Part shown: piece after piece, positions 22,237 to 33,812 of the stretch | Numbering within the stretch: the first letter of the stretch is position 1 | Layout: each line of letters opens with the position of its first letter | NCBI GenBank assembly: GCA_001687465.1 | Contig: LVLI01000944.1 | Coordinates: forward strand, 1-52,871 | Length of the DNA stretch: 52,871 nucleotides | Direction of reading: 5' to 3' | Source: Halocafeteria seosinensis | Taxonomy: Eukaryota > Sar > Bigyra > Bicosoecida | Notes under the pieces: generated by a model | The model's database searches: none | What the model was told of the DNA's origin: nothing | What the model saw: only the letters and a program-made list of their open reading frames with translations | Translations under genes and position numbers: made by a program

Positions 22237-25080
22237 TTAAATTAGGCCAAATCCATGACTCTCCTTGATAGCCGCCTTCAGTTTGCTCTCTAACTTTTCG
22301 TATGTGGGATACTCTGGGAGCAATATATGATTGAAGCAGGTGTGAGCTGTTGGAAGTCTGTAAATAGAACAAAGCAACTACCATGAAAGTTTGGCTTATT
22401 CCTCCCTTAATTCTAACTTACTGTGACGAATCTGGACCTGCACGAGATATGGTCAGCTCTAGAGTGCCCAGACCGCGAATTGGGGCACGATCTGACCCGG
22501 TCACAAAGGAAAGAAACTGTCGTTTTTCTTCCGGAGATAAACTGTGAACACAGGTCCAGAAATTATTTATCACATCATGGTTCCGATGATATGGCTCTTC
22601 ATAACTAGTAGTTCGCTCCAAATCCTGCATGTGGGACAGACGATGACACAGTTAGGCCTGCGCTGCAAGCATTGTACACCAAACGAGTACCATACCTCAA
22701 AGTCTAGGTCGCCACTGCCAATGACCAAGAGTTGGAGCTCCTCTGGTCTAAATAAGTCAAACGCAGGTCCGCCCGCGACGTTCAAAAAACCGGTTTTAAA
22801 GGCGTCGAACATGGGGGCAATATTGTCTTCCAATACCCATTGCACATAACGCTTAACGTAGTTATCCTTGTTATCCACCGTTACTGGAGTATCTGCTCCG
22901 TTTTCCACCAAATCTACAGTCTTGACATCACCCCAGATTGTTTCATAGCTTGCGGTGAAATTTAGAGAGAATATATCTTCGTCGTCTCCACCGTCATATT
23001 CCAGTAGCTTTCGTAACGAGCGACCTACGTCTGGTTTGAACTCTTCCATGTCCCTGCGAACCACAATCTAACTCTGTGTCTTACAACCTAGTGCTGTGCT
23101 GCTCATCCTTACCTAAGTGTCGGAGGCTCGTTTTTCAACTTTTTATAGAGTATTAGAGGAAAGTTAACGTCAAGAATGATCGAATTGTAAATGGCCAACC
23201 CAATTAGCGACCCAATCAACTCGAATTGTATTTTAGAAGCACCAGCGTCAAAGGCGTCCGGATTAAACCATATCAATTTTGTATCCGGATCTTCCTTGAA
23301 CATGCCGAAGGCGGGTGAGAATACTTGTCTAACCATTAGCTGCAGGAGGAATCAAAGGAGGCATACATAACACTATTCACGAAATCTACATGTACATACC
23401 AAAAAGAATTCCTTGCGAACGCCGCCTTCGTCTAACCCCGGCTCCCCTATAAATGTGACCCTTAGTGGCCGTTTCATTACAGTTTTGTCTGATGTTCGTG
23501 TCACTTGTTCTAGGGCATCCTCGACCAAGTGGTCACGTCTAATTTTCAGTTCGTAATACGGAACTTCAAGCATTCCACGAGCAAGCCCACTAAGGAATGT
23601 CTCCCGGTACTCCCGAGCCATCTGGTACCTTGAGTCTAACGTCAAGATAGCGCTTTTGGCGCCTGCGTCTAGAATAAAAGAATAGTTACAGAAACAAAAT
23701 ACTTGCGAGGAGTTTGTTCCATCCCTCCGCGCCTTTAGCCATTTCTTGAAATCATCCTGCAGCGCAAAATGAACTACTTCATCACGTAGCTCTGCTGAAC
23801 AGTGAGCTGGAGATGCTTACTTCCAGATTCACCTCCGTAGAGACCACATCATTATAGAACTCGTCGTATGACACAGCCCGTCTTCCAGTTCGCTTATATA
23901 GCATTTCGTTGGCGTCATGGAGCAAGGCAAGCCATGTGACGGAGGGGCGAATCTCATTTACAGCAACATTGCCTTGGCACAGCCGTAGCGTGATGAATTG
24001 TTGAGTGCACTGTACTATATACTGGAGGGTGTCCTCAGAGAGGTAGGAGAACCAAGTAGAGAGGACACTTCGCGCTTGAGGCTGCACTTTGTCAGCTAAA
24101 CGATACAAGTATTTCAAAGCGAAATGAGAATCGGGATCCATACACTGAGGATCCAACGCGACTACCAGAAATTGACGCAGCTGTACCGCATCAGATAATG
24201 GGTAAACCCCAGCATCACGCAGAGCCATTTGCGGATTGTCAAGCCACAAGAGCTGCTCCTGAAACGCTGCTTCATAAGCATGCGCAAGAGCGTTCCTTGG
24301 TCCTTCATGGTTTAGCTCGTAAATTCTTGTTAGAGCTTTATGCAGCCGATCCGCGTCTATTCCGGAATCATCTGGCGAAGCATTGCAGATCCCAGGATAT
24401 GAACCTTCCGCTGCATGGTAAACATCTTCCCGCAAGAATGAATGGTTCAGTAGCACCGGAGAACGAAGCGTCTTGCCTATGGTTCTTGTCAGTTCTGTAT
24501 ACTGCCCTTGCTGAGAACACGAATCGAGAAGATTCTCTATACCGGATACAGTGAGAATATCATCTTTCTTCACAACCGGATGATCCTTGCTTTTCTTCTC
24601 GGTATACTGAAAATTTTCTGCTTCCAAAGGACCCTCCTCCTTTTCGTCGTCTCCATCCTCCCTTGTTCGTTTGGAAGTAACACTTGACTTCCCTGTATCT
24701 GCCTTGCTCGGGCTAGTCGTTTCGACGGTAGTGGGGACACTCCCAGAAGAAGCAGCTGCTGCCGCAGACGGTTCTGCATTCTCCATTGAGACATCGTTAT
24801 CTTCACGTCCATCAGCTTTATCTTCTTCTTGGGTGCTTGCAAGGTTGCTCTCTGCCGAGCTTGAGGTTGATTGCCCTCCGCCACTCGATGGTCCACCCCT
24901 CTCGTTAGCCCATACGTGCGTCAATGCAGCAGCAGCGGCTTCGTTTCGAGAATATCCTCGGGACAAGAACTGTTGAAATTGTCGCTGGATAGCCCTGCAT
25001 TCACAAGAGGATTGGGTAGGCATGGCTCGCAGGCTGACTCTGGCGGAACCGATCGCTTCCTCTACCGATTCAGTGGACAA
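22237..25080 (-). CDS. HECT-type E3 ubiquitin ligase, UBE3A-like
   Basis: It transfers ubiquitin from an E2 through a catalytic Cys to substrates. Six exons join in frame (23821-25080, 23400-23756, 23113-23339, 22696-23053, 22422-22624, 22237-22357), giving 841 residues. The HECT domain matches UBE3A closely: [57 protein letters not shown], and [16 protein letters not shown] with the predicted catalytic Cys at about residue 809. The last residues, GFGLI, correspond to the UBE3A end. The N-terminal 150 residues are Ala/Ser/Glu-rich, and the UBE3A AZUL zinc finger is not evident. HECTD2 is a similar alternative. Its stop is 22 bases from the convergent JmjC-like gene. Confidence 0.93.
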
Positions 25081-26544
25081 CTTACTCTTTCAGGTGATCA
25101 TTGTTCTGTCCGGAAGCATTCATCGTCTCAACGTCACTCCAGCCAGGTAGATAACAAAGTATAGCACTATGTTCCTTCTCAAAAAAGTTCCCGTCGAGCT
25201 ACCTAAATTTCACTACAGTATACTCAACTAACGACGTGTCAACCTACGCTAGTCTCATCCGTAATATACCTTGACACAATCCATATGTACTGAAGGACCT
25301 TTGGCCAACGTGCGTGTGCGTGCATACATGTATACGATCTGCCACCATGTCACTCAGCCTCAGGCGGCAAACAAATCGTTCACTGGGTTGGGACTTCATA
25401 CTGTAGAATTCCTTCGGAGTGGATATCAAAAGTTCTTTCATTCTTATTCCATTCATATTCCATTCATACAACAATAAATCCTGGTCCGGGGCACATATTA
25501 TACGCTTCATGACAAGCAAAGGGTCACACAAAGCGCAGACTTCTCGACTCTGCAGCCAGTTCAGCCCAGCCAGTCATGTGTCATTCCCTGCTCTTTCCCT
25601 CATTTACCGATTCTTCCATATTGATTTTTTGGGAATCCAATAAACGAAAATGCCACAGCTATTCATCGCTTGTATTTTGAATAATGTCTACGAACGAGAC
25701 GGAATTTGTGCCAATTGGTGACCAACTTGCCAAGCCAGCCAGCCGAAGTCAGGCTTTATCTAGGCAATGGGGACTGAGGCCCATATGTTCGGGCCACTTA
25801 TTGAAGGAGATTTCCGTAGGTGGTGAAGCTACAAGCAAAAGGATTTGCTTTGAACCAGTTTGGCAATGAGAAGCAACGGCTTCAGTGCCCTTTGTGGAGT
25901 TGCGACCGGCTAGCTGCACGGTTGGTTCAAGGTGCATTGGCGCGTTCGTTCATCCAGATGGTACGGGTCAAAACCGGACAATTGTAGATTTCTTTGAATT
26001 GAAAGGAGTTAGTTCTGTTTCCAACACTTTCTAGTGTGTCTAGTACCTATTGCACTCGTGTGGGAGCCTTTTTCACTCAGCTGAGCACAACGGCAAAACC
26101 CCCCAGCCTCTTGTTTGCTCTTCTGTCGCAGCGAGCAGTTCATACAAAGGTGTACAAGCTACCGATACAGGGTACGTGGTGTTTTCCTATCTCCTATTTT
26201 TCTTTTGAGTAAAGCGGCGCTCGATGTCCATTTAGTGCCTTGATTCATAGGACAGTCAAGCCGCCTTGTCGGGGTTGACGGCAGGGACGGTACCAAGGGG
26301 CGTTCGCAGGGAAGAACAGGCCGTAAGGGATTCCCGCGTCCTGGCTCTTCACTCGTCGGTCTCTTGCCATTAGTACATACACTTTCCGTGCTGATCTGGT
26401 TCTCAGTGGAGGGTTAACGGTATTCTTTGACTCTTGCTCTTGCAGTGAAATTGACCTGGGAGGTTACATAGCCACGAGTATTCTCGTAACCCGCTGTACA
26501 GAGGAACCCAACGTTGAACTAAATTCCAAGAAAACCGCAAGAGA
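25081..26544. other. long divergent intergenic region
   Basis: About 1.5 kb lie between the HECT ligase and the WW-MyTH4-FERM gene, so both promoters are expected here. A direct repeat of ATTCCATTCAT occurs twice at about 25446-25468. Short open frames show no domain. No RNA gene was recognised. Confidence 0.4.
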
Positions 26545-29500
26545 ATGGCAGAGCAGGACGCAAAGGAAATTGGAGGAAACTGGCTGGAAGTGCATGATGC
26601 CGAAAGCGGGGCCAATTACTACTATAACACGGAAACTGAAGTTACCCAATGGGAGTATCCTGAGGAGCTTGGGTACGGCAAAGCGGTCGGTCAATAAGTG
26701 AAGTATTCGAATCGTATTGTTTTGGTTTTGGTCACAGAGGCGGAGCTGCAGAAGGAGAGGGAGCCGAGCCTCAAAGGGTTTGGGGAAACTGGATTTCGGC
26801 AAAGGAACCGGAAAGTGGACAGGAGTATTTTTTTAACCAAGAAACTGGTATGTCTGATCTAGTGGTCGTTAAACGCTATTGTATCTTATACTGAGTTGGC
26901 GCTTCAACTTCGCAGGAGTAACTCAATGGGAAATGCCTGAAGGATTCGATGAAAATGCGGTCTATGCCAGCGAGGTCGAAGGTAGTGCGACGGGAGAGGC
27001 AACCCCCGAGGAAAGTGTGGGTCAACAGGAGGCGTTGGAAGGGAAGGAAGAAGAACAGGAGAAGGAAGAGCCCTCTAAACAGGAACAACCTCCTGTTGAA
27101 CACGAGGAACATACGCCGACAAGTGTCCCAGGACAAGCCACTAACGCTGAAGGCACGGTGAAGGACGCCGATGCCAGTACAGGAATGGCGAAACAGGAGG
27201 AAACTCCTGACCAGAAGCAACATCCAACGAAGCAGTCGAAATCAAATACTGACGAAAACGCCTCGGAGCCAAAGGAAGCACCGTCCCAGGGAGATTCCAA
27301 AGGTGTTGAAGCGAGTGTCAGGACTGAATCGCGTAAAGATGACTCAAAGGAAGTGCTTCCCACTGAGGACAAAACGTCGGGAGAGACGCAGGAGCAAAAG
27401 GATGCGTCTGAACAGGGCGATGAGGACAAGTTTAGCAAACTGAAGAACTTCGCCCAAATTGGAGAGCAGCGGAAACAAGAGATTCAAGAGCGTCGGCGCC
27501 GACAAGCCGAGGAACGAAAGCGAATGAAAGAAGAGGCTCAAAAGGAAGCCAACGATGAACAAAACAAGTAAGAGTAGACAGAGTTATAGATACAAAAACT
27601 GTCCTTAGCATTATGTAAATCTGTGCAGAACTACATGGTCCATGGCGTTAGCCGAGCCTCCTCATCCTGAAGAGGTAGACAATAAGCCTATGGAAGACTA
27701 TGCGGAGGAACATTTCAATCTGAACCGGAAGGGTTCGTGCTGCGCTCCGATGGAAGCCGTTTCACATAGAAACTGTTCCACGTCATGCCTCTGCAGGTTT
27801 CTTGAATAAAAGAACTACGGTTGAGAAGGTTTTGTCGTGGAGTAAGTTACACCGCTTTGCATCGTGCTTCATGCGTGCCGTTTCATTAGTTTTCGTTCTC
27901 CCTACAGAGCATGAAACGATTAAGAAGTCACTTAGGATAATGCCTGATAAGGATATCGAGCAACAGGCACTTCAGTGTTTTCGCAACGTCACGGGTTTTA
28001 TGGGAGACCGCTCAAGTAACAAAGTGAGCATTCTATTTGGTGACTGTTTAGCCTCTTATTGTTATACTTTGCGTATGCTCTATACTCTTTACAGGAAGAA
28101 GGTGGCCACGCCGAAAAATTGCTCAAGGCATGCCTGGAAGCCCCGGAAGACTTGCGAGATGAGATATACTGCCAAATTATGAAACAAGTGACAAATAACC
28201 CCTCTCAGTAAGAGAATGCGTAGGAATCATATTCAAGTATACTTTTGGATTTTCTGTGGTTTCCACACACGCAGATCCTCCTTGTACCGCGGCTGGCAGT
28301 TACTCGCTGTTTGTTCAGGGGCCTTTCCACCATCAGCCACGCTAGAGCCTTATTTGATGTCGTTTTGTAACCAAAACAGAGAAGAAAAAGATGGAATTGG
28401 AGAACTGGCAAAGTAAGCGCCACCCTGTGCATAGGCTACATTGTGTGGCTTATACATGCGGTCGTTTTATCGCAGATTTGCTATGGGACACATCAAGAAG
28501 CTTTCAAAGCTTGGTCCCCGAACCGAAGTTCCCCATGCCTTGGAGATACTAGGCTGCATGCATGCCAAGCCTGTATTTTGCCGAGTTTTTCACATGGATG
28601 GTAGTAGCAACGTGATGCCGATCGGGTCTTGGATGACCGCCGCTGATCTCAATGATATGATGGCACACGAATTAGGCATTCTGAAGGGTGATGGATTCGC
28701 AATCTTTGAAATGACACCGGAAAATGGTAAGCATGGTTCGGTTTCGACATTTGTAGTGCACCGTCGTATCTCAACAGCGTGGCACTGAGTATACCGCAGA
28801 GGAGCGTCGCATCGAAACGAACACTAGGGTTTTGGACTTGATCTCCTATTGGCAACGGTTCCATGATGAGGAAAAGCAGAAAACCGACGCAACCAAGCAG
28901 TTCAGACTTGTATATAAGGTACACATGTACTTCGAGCCTTCGAAGAATGATACCTACGCGTTTCAGCAGCTGTATCGCCAAGCTGTATACGACGTCATTT
29001 CTGGAAGGTATCCAACTGCTGATAAGGAGTTCTGTGAGCTCGCAGCCGTTCAAATACAGGTCGAATACGGAGATCGGGGTATTGAATTGACCCCAGATAA
29101 CGTATGGCGCTTTATTCCCGACCGAGAAAAGAACAGTGAGGAACAGCGTAAGAAATTGTTAATTGACCGTATCGACAAGGCACGAATAGTGGTTCAAGGG
29201 AAGAACAAGTTCGAGGCCCAAAAATTTTACTTGGAAACCGTCCAGAATTGGAAGATGTATGGATCATCATTCTTCTTTGTTGAGCCTCAGATGTCCACCG
29301 AATTACCAGACGAAGTGTTTTTGGCTGTGAATCCCAAAGGCATCCTTCTGATTAACCCCGAAACGAAGAAAATTCTGAAAGAGTTCGAGTATAGCGAACT
29401 TCCTACATGGGGGCATAGTGGTTCATCGTTCGTGCTTCATGTGGGAGATCTGCGAAAGCAAGTGAAGTACTACTTTCAAACGGATCAGGGAAAAGAAATC

Positions 29501-29545
29501 AACCAATTAGTAAGGAACTACGTCGAGAAGCTCGCAGAAGGTTAA
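26545..29545 (+). CDS. motor-less WW-WW-MyTH4-FERM protein
   Basis: Ten exons (26545-26672, 26738-26847, 26915-27566, 27629-27732, 27797-27841, 27908-28023, 28095-28207, 28275-28412, 28476-28726, 28800-29545) join in frame to give 800 residues. Two WW domains open the protein: Trp13 to Trp36, and Trp61 to Trp84 in ESGQEYFFNQETGVTQW. They would bind Pro-rich ligands. About 200 acidic, Lys/Gln-rich residues follow. The MyTH4 domain shows CFRNVTGFMGDRS and CQIMKQVTNNPSQ with GWQLLAVCSGAFPPS. The FERM domain covers the rest (SYWQRFHDEEKQKT; AFQQLYRQAVYDVISG). In known families MyTH4-FERM usually sits behind a myosin or kinesin motor; none is encoded here. The role is probably a membrane-cytoskeleton or microtubule adaptor. 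Confidence 0.92.
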
Positions 29546-30158
29546 CTAGCTCTTGCATGTGTTCGCTGACCTGTTGTTCTGTGCACTCGTAAAATGATTT
29601 GACAATGCACACTGTGGCGCTAGAGATTCGCTCCATATATGCACAAATACCATTGCATTTTCGTAGCAACCGATGCTTCGCGAGCTAGCAGGTTTAGTAT
29701 CGACAAGTATCACTATACTGCGGTCTCGAGCCAGTGTTCAAGGTGTACTCCGGCGGGGATAACTTCTTGAATAAGCAGCACTTAAGGCAAGTGCCTTGCA
29801 AGAACTTCTGCAACGATCGTGAGTGAAGAACTGAGAAATACTGTCGAATCGACAGTCAACCCGCGGAAGTGACTCAGTGATGAGTCACCCAGCCCCGTAG
29901 AATTCTTAATACAGTAATCAGCGAAATAACGGTGGAATGATTTTGCAGAAAGAACAAACGTTTTGGAGCGTACGCGAAAGTTTGGCTTTAGCATTGTCAA
30001 CAGTAAGTTGTGCCGCTCCGACCTTGCAACTCGTATACAAGGTAAGAATTCAGGGGCAACAGTCCTGCTTGGTTGGAAGCACACTCCCTAAGTTGTTCGG
30101 CGAACCTTCCACTGTTCCACAGTAATTGTAGGAGTATTGCAGATCCTTCCAAATAGAA
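29546..30158. other. intergenic, no gene seen
   Basis: About 610 bases lie between two plus-strand genes. It should contain the 3' end of the MyTH4-FERM gene and the promoter of the oxidoreductase. Short open frames show nothing recognisable. Confidence 0.4.
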
Positions 30159-31190
30159 ATGAAGGATGTAACGAAACTGGTTGTAATCGGTGCTGGGAGA
30201 ATCGGGAAATGGCACATAGAACACGTGACTACGCGGATTGTTGGGGTTGAGGTTGTAGGAGTTGTCGATATCAGTGATAAAGCAGCAAAAGAAGCCACAA
30301 TTCGATTTGATATTCCACATTTTTCGACTAATCTTGAAGAAATCCTAGATGAAACCTTGCCTGACGCAATCGTCATAGCCTCAAGTACGGACACTCACGA
30401 AGAAGCAATACGAAGTGCCGCAAGGCGCGGTGTGGATGTATTTTGTGAAAAACCGCTGTCAAACAATATTGAATCAGCTAACAGAATCAAGGATATGGTC
30501 AAAGAGCATGGTATCCGGTTGCAAGTTGGTTTCAATCGTCGTTTCGATCGCAGTTTTTCACGCGTGGAGGCGGCAATTCGAGAGGGCGAGATAGGAGAAC
30601 TGCATTCACTGAGAATAATCAGCCGGGATCCGTCGCCACCACCAATTGAATACGTAAAACGGTCTGGCGGACTTTTTGTTGACATGACAATCCACGATTT
30701 TGATATGGTGCGATTTTTGACCAAGGCGGAGCCCACCGAGGTCTTCGCAATGGGATCCTGCAAAGTGGATCCAGAAATAGGCGCTGTAGGTGACGTTGAT
30801 ACTGCACTGGTAATGATGAAGTTCGAAAACGGTATGCTCGCGACAGTTGAAAACTCCAGAAAAGCAACTTACGGTTACGATCAGCGGGTGGAGGCGTTTG
30901 GTGCTGACGGCAGTATTGCAACGGACAACATGTTCCCTAATACGGCAACAGTGTCCACAGCTAATGGAGTATCAAGAGACTTACCTATGCGGTTCTTCAA
31001 GGAGCGCTATGAAGACGCCTGCATTTGCGAACTTCAATCATTTGTGAACACTGTCAAGAAACGCACAAAACCGTTGGTTGACGAAGTTGACGGCACTGAA
31101 GCTTTAATGTTGGCAGACGCTGCACAGCTATCGTTGAAACAAGGGAGTCCCGTTAAACTAAATGAATTAAGGTATTCGTTTGGCACGTAG
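30159..31190 (+). CDS. Gfo/Idh/MocA oxidoreductase, inositol 2-dehydrogenase-like
   Basis: This is a single uninterrupted frame of 343 residues. The Rossmann motif GAGRIG (residues 11-16) binds NAD(P). CEKPLS (Glu97-Lys98-Pro99) is the family's conserved catalytic-site motif. GFNRRFD and GGLFVDMTIHDFD (Asp175, His179) match bacterial myo-inositol 2-dehydrogenase (IolG), which oxidises inositol to scyllo-inosose. The substrate could instead be another cyclitol or sugar. No targeting signal is obvious, so it is probably cytosolic. It lacks introns while most neighbours have several, and it looks bacterial in motif detail. Transfer from bacteria is possible but not shown. Confidence 0.9.
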   Translation: MKDVTKLVVIGAGRIGKWHIEHVTTRIVGVEVVGVVDISDKAAKEATIRFDIPHFSTNLEEILDETLPDAIVIASSTDTHEEAIRSAARRGVDVFCEKPLSNNIESANRIKDMVKEHGIRLQVGFNRRFDRSFSRVEAAIREGEIGELHSLRIISRDPSPPPIEYVKRSGGLFVDMTIHDFDMVRFLTKAEPTEVFAMGSCKVDPEIGAVGDVDTALVMMKFENGMLATVENSRKATYGYDQRVEAFGADGSIATDNMFPNTATVSTANGVSRDLPMRFFKERYEDACICELQSFVNTVKKRTKPLVDEVDGTEALMLADAAQLSLKQGSPVKLNELRYSFGT

Positions 31191-31314
31191 CACTGCTGTC
31201 CTGATAAACTGTGGTCCTTCCAAACTACAATGGACTCTCAAGCTTTACTAAGCTGCTTTAGCCTTATCTGGTATGAATCTGTACGTCGCTCCACTGTCTT
31301 CGAAGGCTAGTAGG

Positions 31315-32363
31315 CTAGTAGGGATCTTTTCGCGTGAGGATGAGGAATCGTATATGGTCACAGATGAATTCCGGATGTTGCTGCGATGTCGGAATAATCC
31401 TCACATTGAACCACTTCTGTACTTTGGTCAGAAAAAGACGAACACCTTCTCGCCCGCGGATATCGAAACCCAATAAGATCGGGGGAGAGCTACGAGAGCC
31501 ATGACACACCCTTCGGGGCCAGTAATGGCGCAAATCAGACTCCACTACTGGCAACGTATTACATAGCTCTTCCACGCTCTGGTTCGGAAACTTACACCAG
31601 GTCTCCGTAACAGGCTCCTGACGTCCGTTTGTAAGATCCAGTAGACTATCTATGAGTGGATCCACGCATGAGGAATAGTAGATGACTTCCACAGCTAAGA
31701 TACCATCCACGGGCCAGTCCGACGAGATTTGTAGCTTCGATCTTAGTTCTTCCACCTCACTTCCCCACTTAAAGTCGATAGCTCTAAGTGATCCGCGGAT
31801 AGTTGGCGAGTTTTGTTCTATATTTCTTTCCAAATTTTTCAGCACAGGACCTTCCAAGTCCGTCAAAGTTACGTTGGCACCCAGTGCCGCCGCCAGAGTC
31901 CCAACCAGACCAGTTCCTGATCCAAGCTCCAGGAGTGTGGTCTTTCGGAGGTCGTTACCCACCGATCCAAACTTATGTTCCAACATTTTGGCGGCAGCAA
32001 CTGCAGCTGTATAGACGCTAGTTCCAATAGCGCTAGGTGTTTGGTGAAAGTCTAGGTGTTCGGCCTTGTTTTCCAGGCCTGGGCTCTTCCAAGAGTCTAA
32101 GCGGTATTCATAGCATTCATTAAATCTATCACTATATGATTTTGTGTTCTGCATAGCAATAAAATATTCAGATAATGGAACAATATATAGTGGTAACTTG
32201 GCTTGACCCGGATTCAGCCTACCTGGTCCCAATCGACACGCTCCGTAGCACCAGGTCTCCGTGCTAAAGGGACATCGGAAATCCTGCGCCGGACCTCTCG
32301 TTTGAGTTCGCTGAACAGCTTCGACTTCTCCTCCTGCTCTTGCGGGGAGATGTCGGACATCAT
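31315..32363 (-). CDS. METTL21/FAM86-type protein methyltransferase
   Basis: Exons 32223-32363 and 31315-32148 join in phase to give 324 residues. The SAM-binding motif is LLELGSGTGLVGTLAAALGA, followed by NVTLTDLEGPVLKNLERNI. Then comes ILAVEVIYYSSCVDPL, which carries the (D/E)xxY motif of the METTL21/FAM86 lysine methyltransferases. The substrate is unknown; relatives modify chaperones and translation factors. A possible extra intron (GTAAGT near 31596) would shorten the region between the motif and the C-terminal strand, so the middle is uncertain. The start is the first of two adjacent Met codons at 32363 and 32360. Confidence 0.85.
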
Positions 32364-33173
32364 ATTTGAGTGTTCTCTGGATAGTCAATGGCACTGGTCA
32401 TCAGGCAGATCCACTGCTCGCCTGGCTCGTCAGGGTAGAAAAAGATACACACGAGTTGTGATAACAATGCGGTGAAGTCTTCTTTTGTGGGAGGCTGGAG
32501 GAAGAGCTTTAGTGATGGATGTTAAGCACGGGAATAACTAACTATTAAGGGGCGTATGTAGTGAGACTACTGTACACTGTACGCGCCGCCGCGGCAATTC
32601 TGTGTTGTGAAGCTGCTTCCGCCTGAGCAGGTCGCCAAGATGTAAGCACAAAGTGGAGTGTTTCCGTATTAGTTAAGAGACAATGGAAGCAACTCAATGC
32701 CATTAGCAAACACTGGAGACTGTATATGCCGAAGAGGTCTTGCTCCACTGTCCGCTTGCTTACTTTTAGCGAAGAAGTACCAAGCGAGAGCATGAGATTT
32801 TCACCACCACCCACAGGTTGGCCCAATACGATTCGTTGACTCGGTCATACCGTTGGTTTGGAAGCAGATGGGGCCATTCAATGGATGTAGAGGTAAACTA
32901 CGGGTTCCAACTGGAGAGAATCTCGTACCTATGCTGTGAGCCTCAGTTGAAGTTCCTGGTGTTAGCTGTCCGAGACTGTAGTGGAGCCCCTCTCCATTAC
33001 GCTCGTTTCATTAAGTATTAGGAGTTTAAAGAGAGGATTTACTGCTCACTTGTACAGTGCGCATCTACCTTTTATCGTATCCCCAGCTCAGTCATCGATC
33101 TTAGTTGTTCTACGATCACTACTGGCAAAAGACTTGACTACGAATAGTCTACGATCAGTGATCACCGAGTACG
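32364..33173. other. intergenic, no gene seen
   Basis: About 810 bases lie between two divergent methyltransferase genes. A minus-strand open frame at 32545-32826 has no recognised domain and I do not call it. Both promoters should be here. Confidence 0.35.
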
Positions 33174-33812
33174 ATGGCGCACCGAGTTTCTGCGAATACT
33201 ATAGCCAACTACAGCAGCCGATTTGACTCTTATGAGAAGATGACAAAAAATCGAGATGTCAGTGAGGCCTATAGCTTCTTTACTAGCCGGCTGCCAGAAA
33301 AGCATACCACAGTTCACTGCCATTCAATTTTGGATCTAGGATGTGGCCCTGGAAGAGACTTGGCCAAATTTGCAGAGATGGGTTACCATGTCATTGGTCT
33401 TGATGGTTGTCCAGAATTTTGTCAACTGGCAGAAGCAAATAGCAACTCCGAAGTTTGGAAACAGGACTTCCTCGAAATGGACTTACCCCACGAGTATTTT
33501 CATGGAGTGTTCTCTTACGCTTCACTCTTCCATGTCCCCAAGGAGTACTTATCGCGAGTACTCTCTCAGATTTACAAAACATTGAAACCGGGTGGTGTTT
33601 TGTTTACCTTGAATCCCAATGAGGAAAAGGAAGGCGAGATGGGTGACGGAAGGTATGCTAGCGTCCTCAGTCCAACTGAGGAACGAGAACTATATTCCAA
33701 AGCTGGATTGAAGCAGATAGACCAGCGGATGTTCCCAGCCTACCTGCCTCCGCAAGGACCACCATGGAGAGGCTGCTTGTACCGAAAAGTTGACGGGGAA
33801 TCTGTGCAGTGA
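33174..33812 (+). CDS. small class I SAM-dependent methyltransferase
   Basis: This is a single frame of 212 residues. The SAM-binding motif is ILDLGCGPGRDLAKFAEMGY, followed by VIGLDG, then FSYASLFHVPKEYL and LKPGGVLFTLN. This arrangement matches a family of small bacterial methyltransferases with substrates that are mostly unknown. No targeting signal is apparent. It has no intron and its closest resemblance, from memory, is bacterial, so horizontal acquisition is worth testing. It is unrelated in detail to the METTL21-like gene nearby. Confidence 0.9.
   Translation: MAHRVSANTIANYSSRFDSYEKMTKNRDVSEAYSFFTSRLPEKHTTVHCHSILDLGCGPGRDLAKFAEMGYHVIGLDGCPEFCQLAEANSNSEVWKQDFLEMDLPHEYFHGVFSYASLFHVPKEYLSRVLSQIYKTLKPGGVLFTLNPNEEKEGEMGDGRYASVLSPTEERELYSKAGLKQIDQRMFPAYLPPQGPPWRGCLYRKVDGESVQ

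Noticed and set aside
27022-27438. Minus-strand Cys/Ser-rich frame of 138 residues
   Set aside because: It is the mirror image of the acidic repeat region in the WW-MyTH4-FERM gene.
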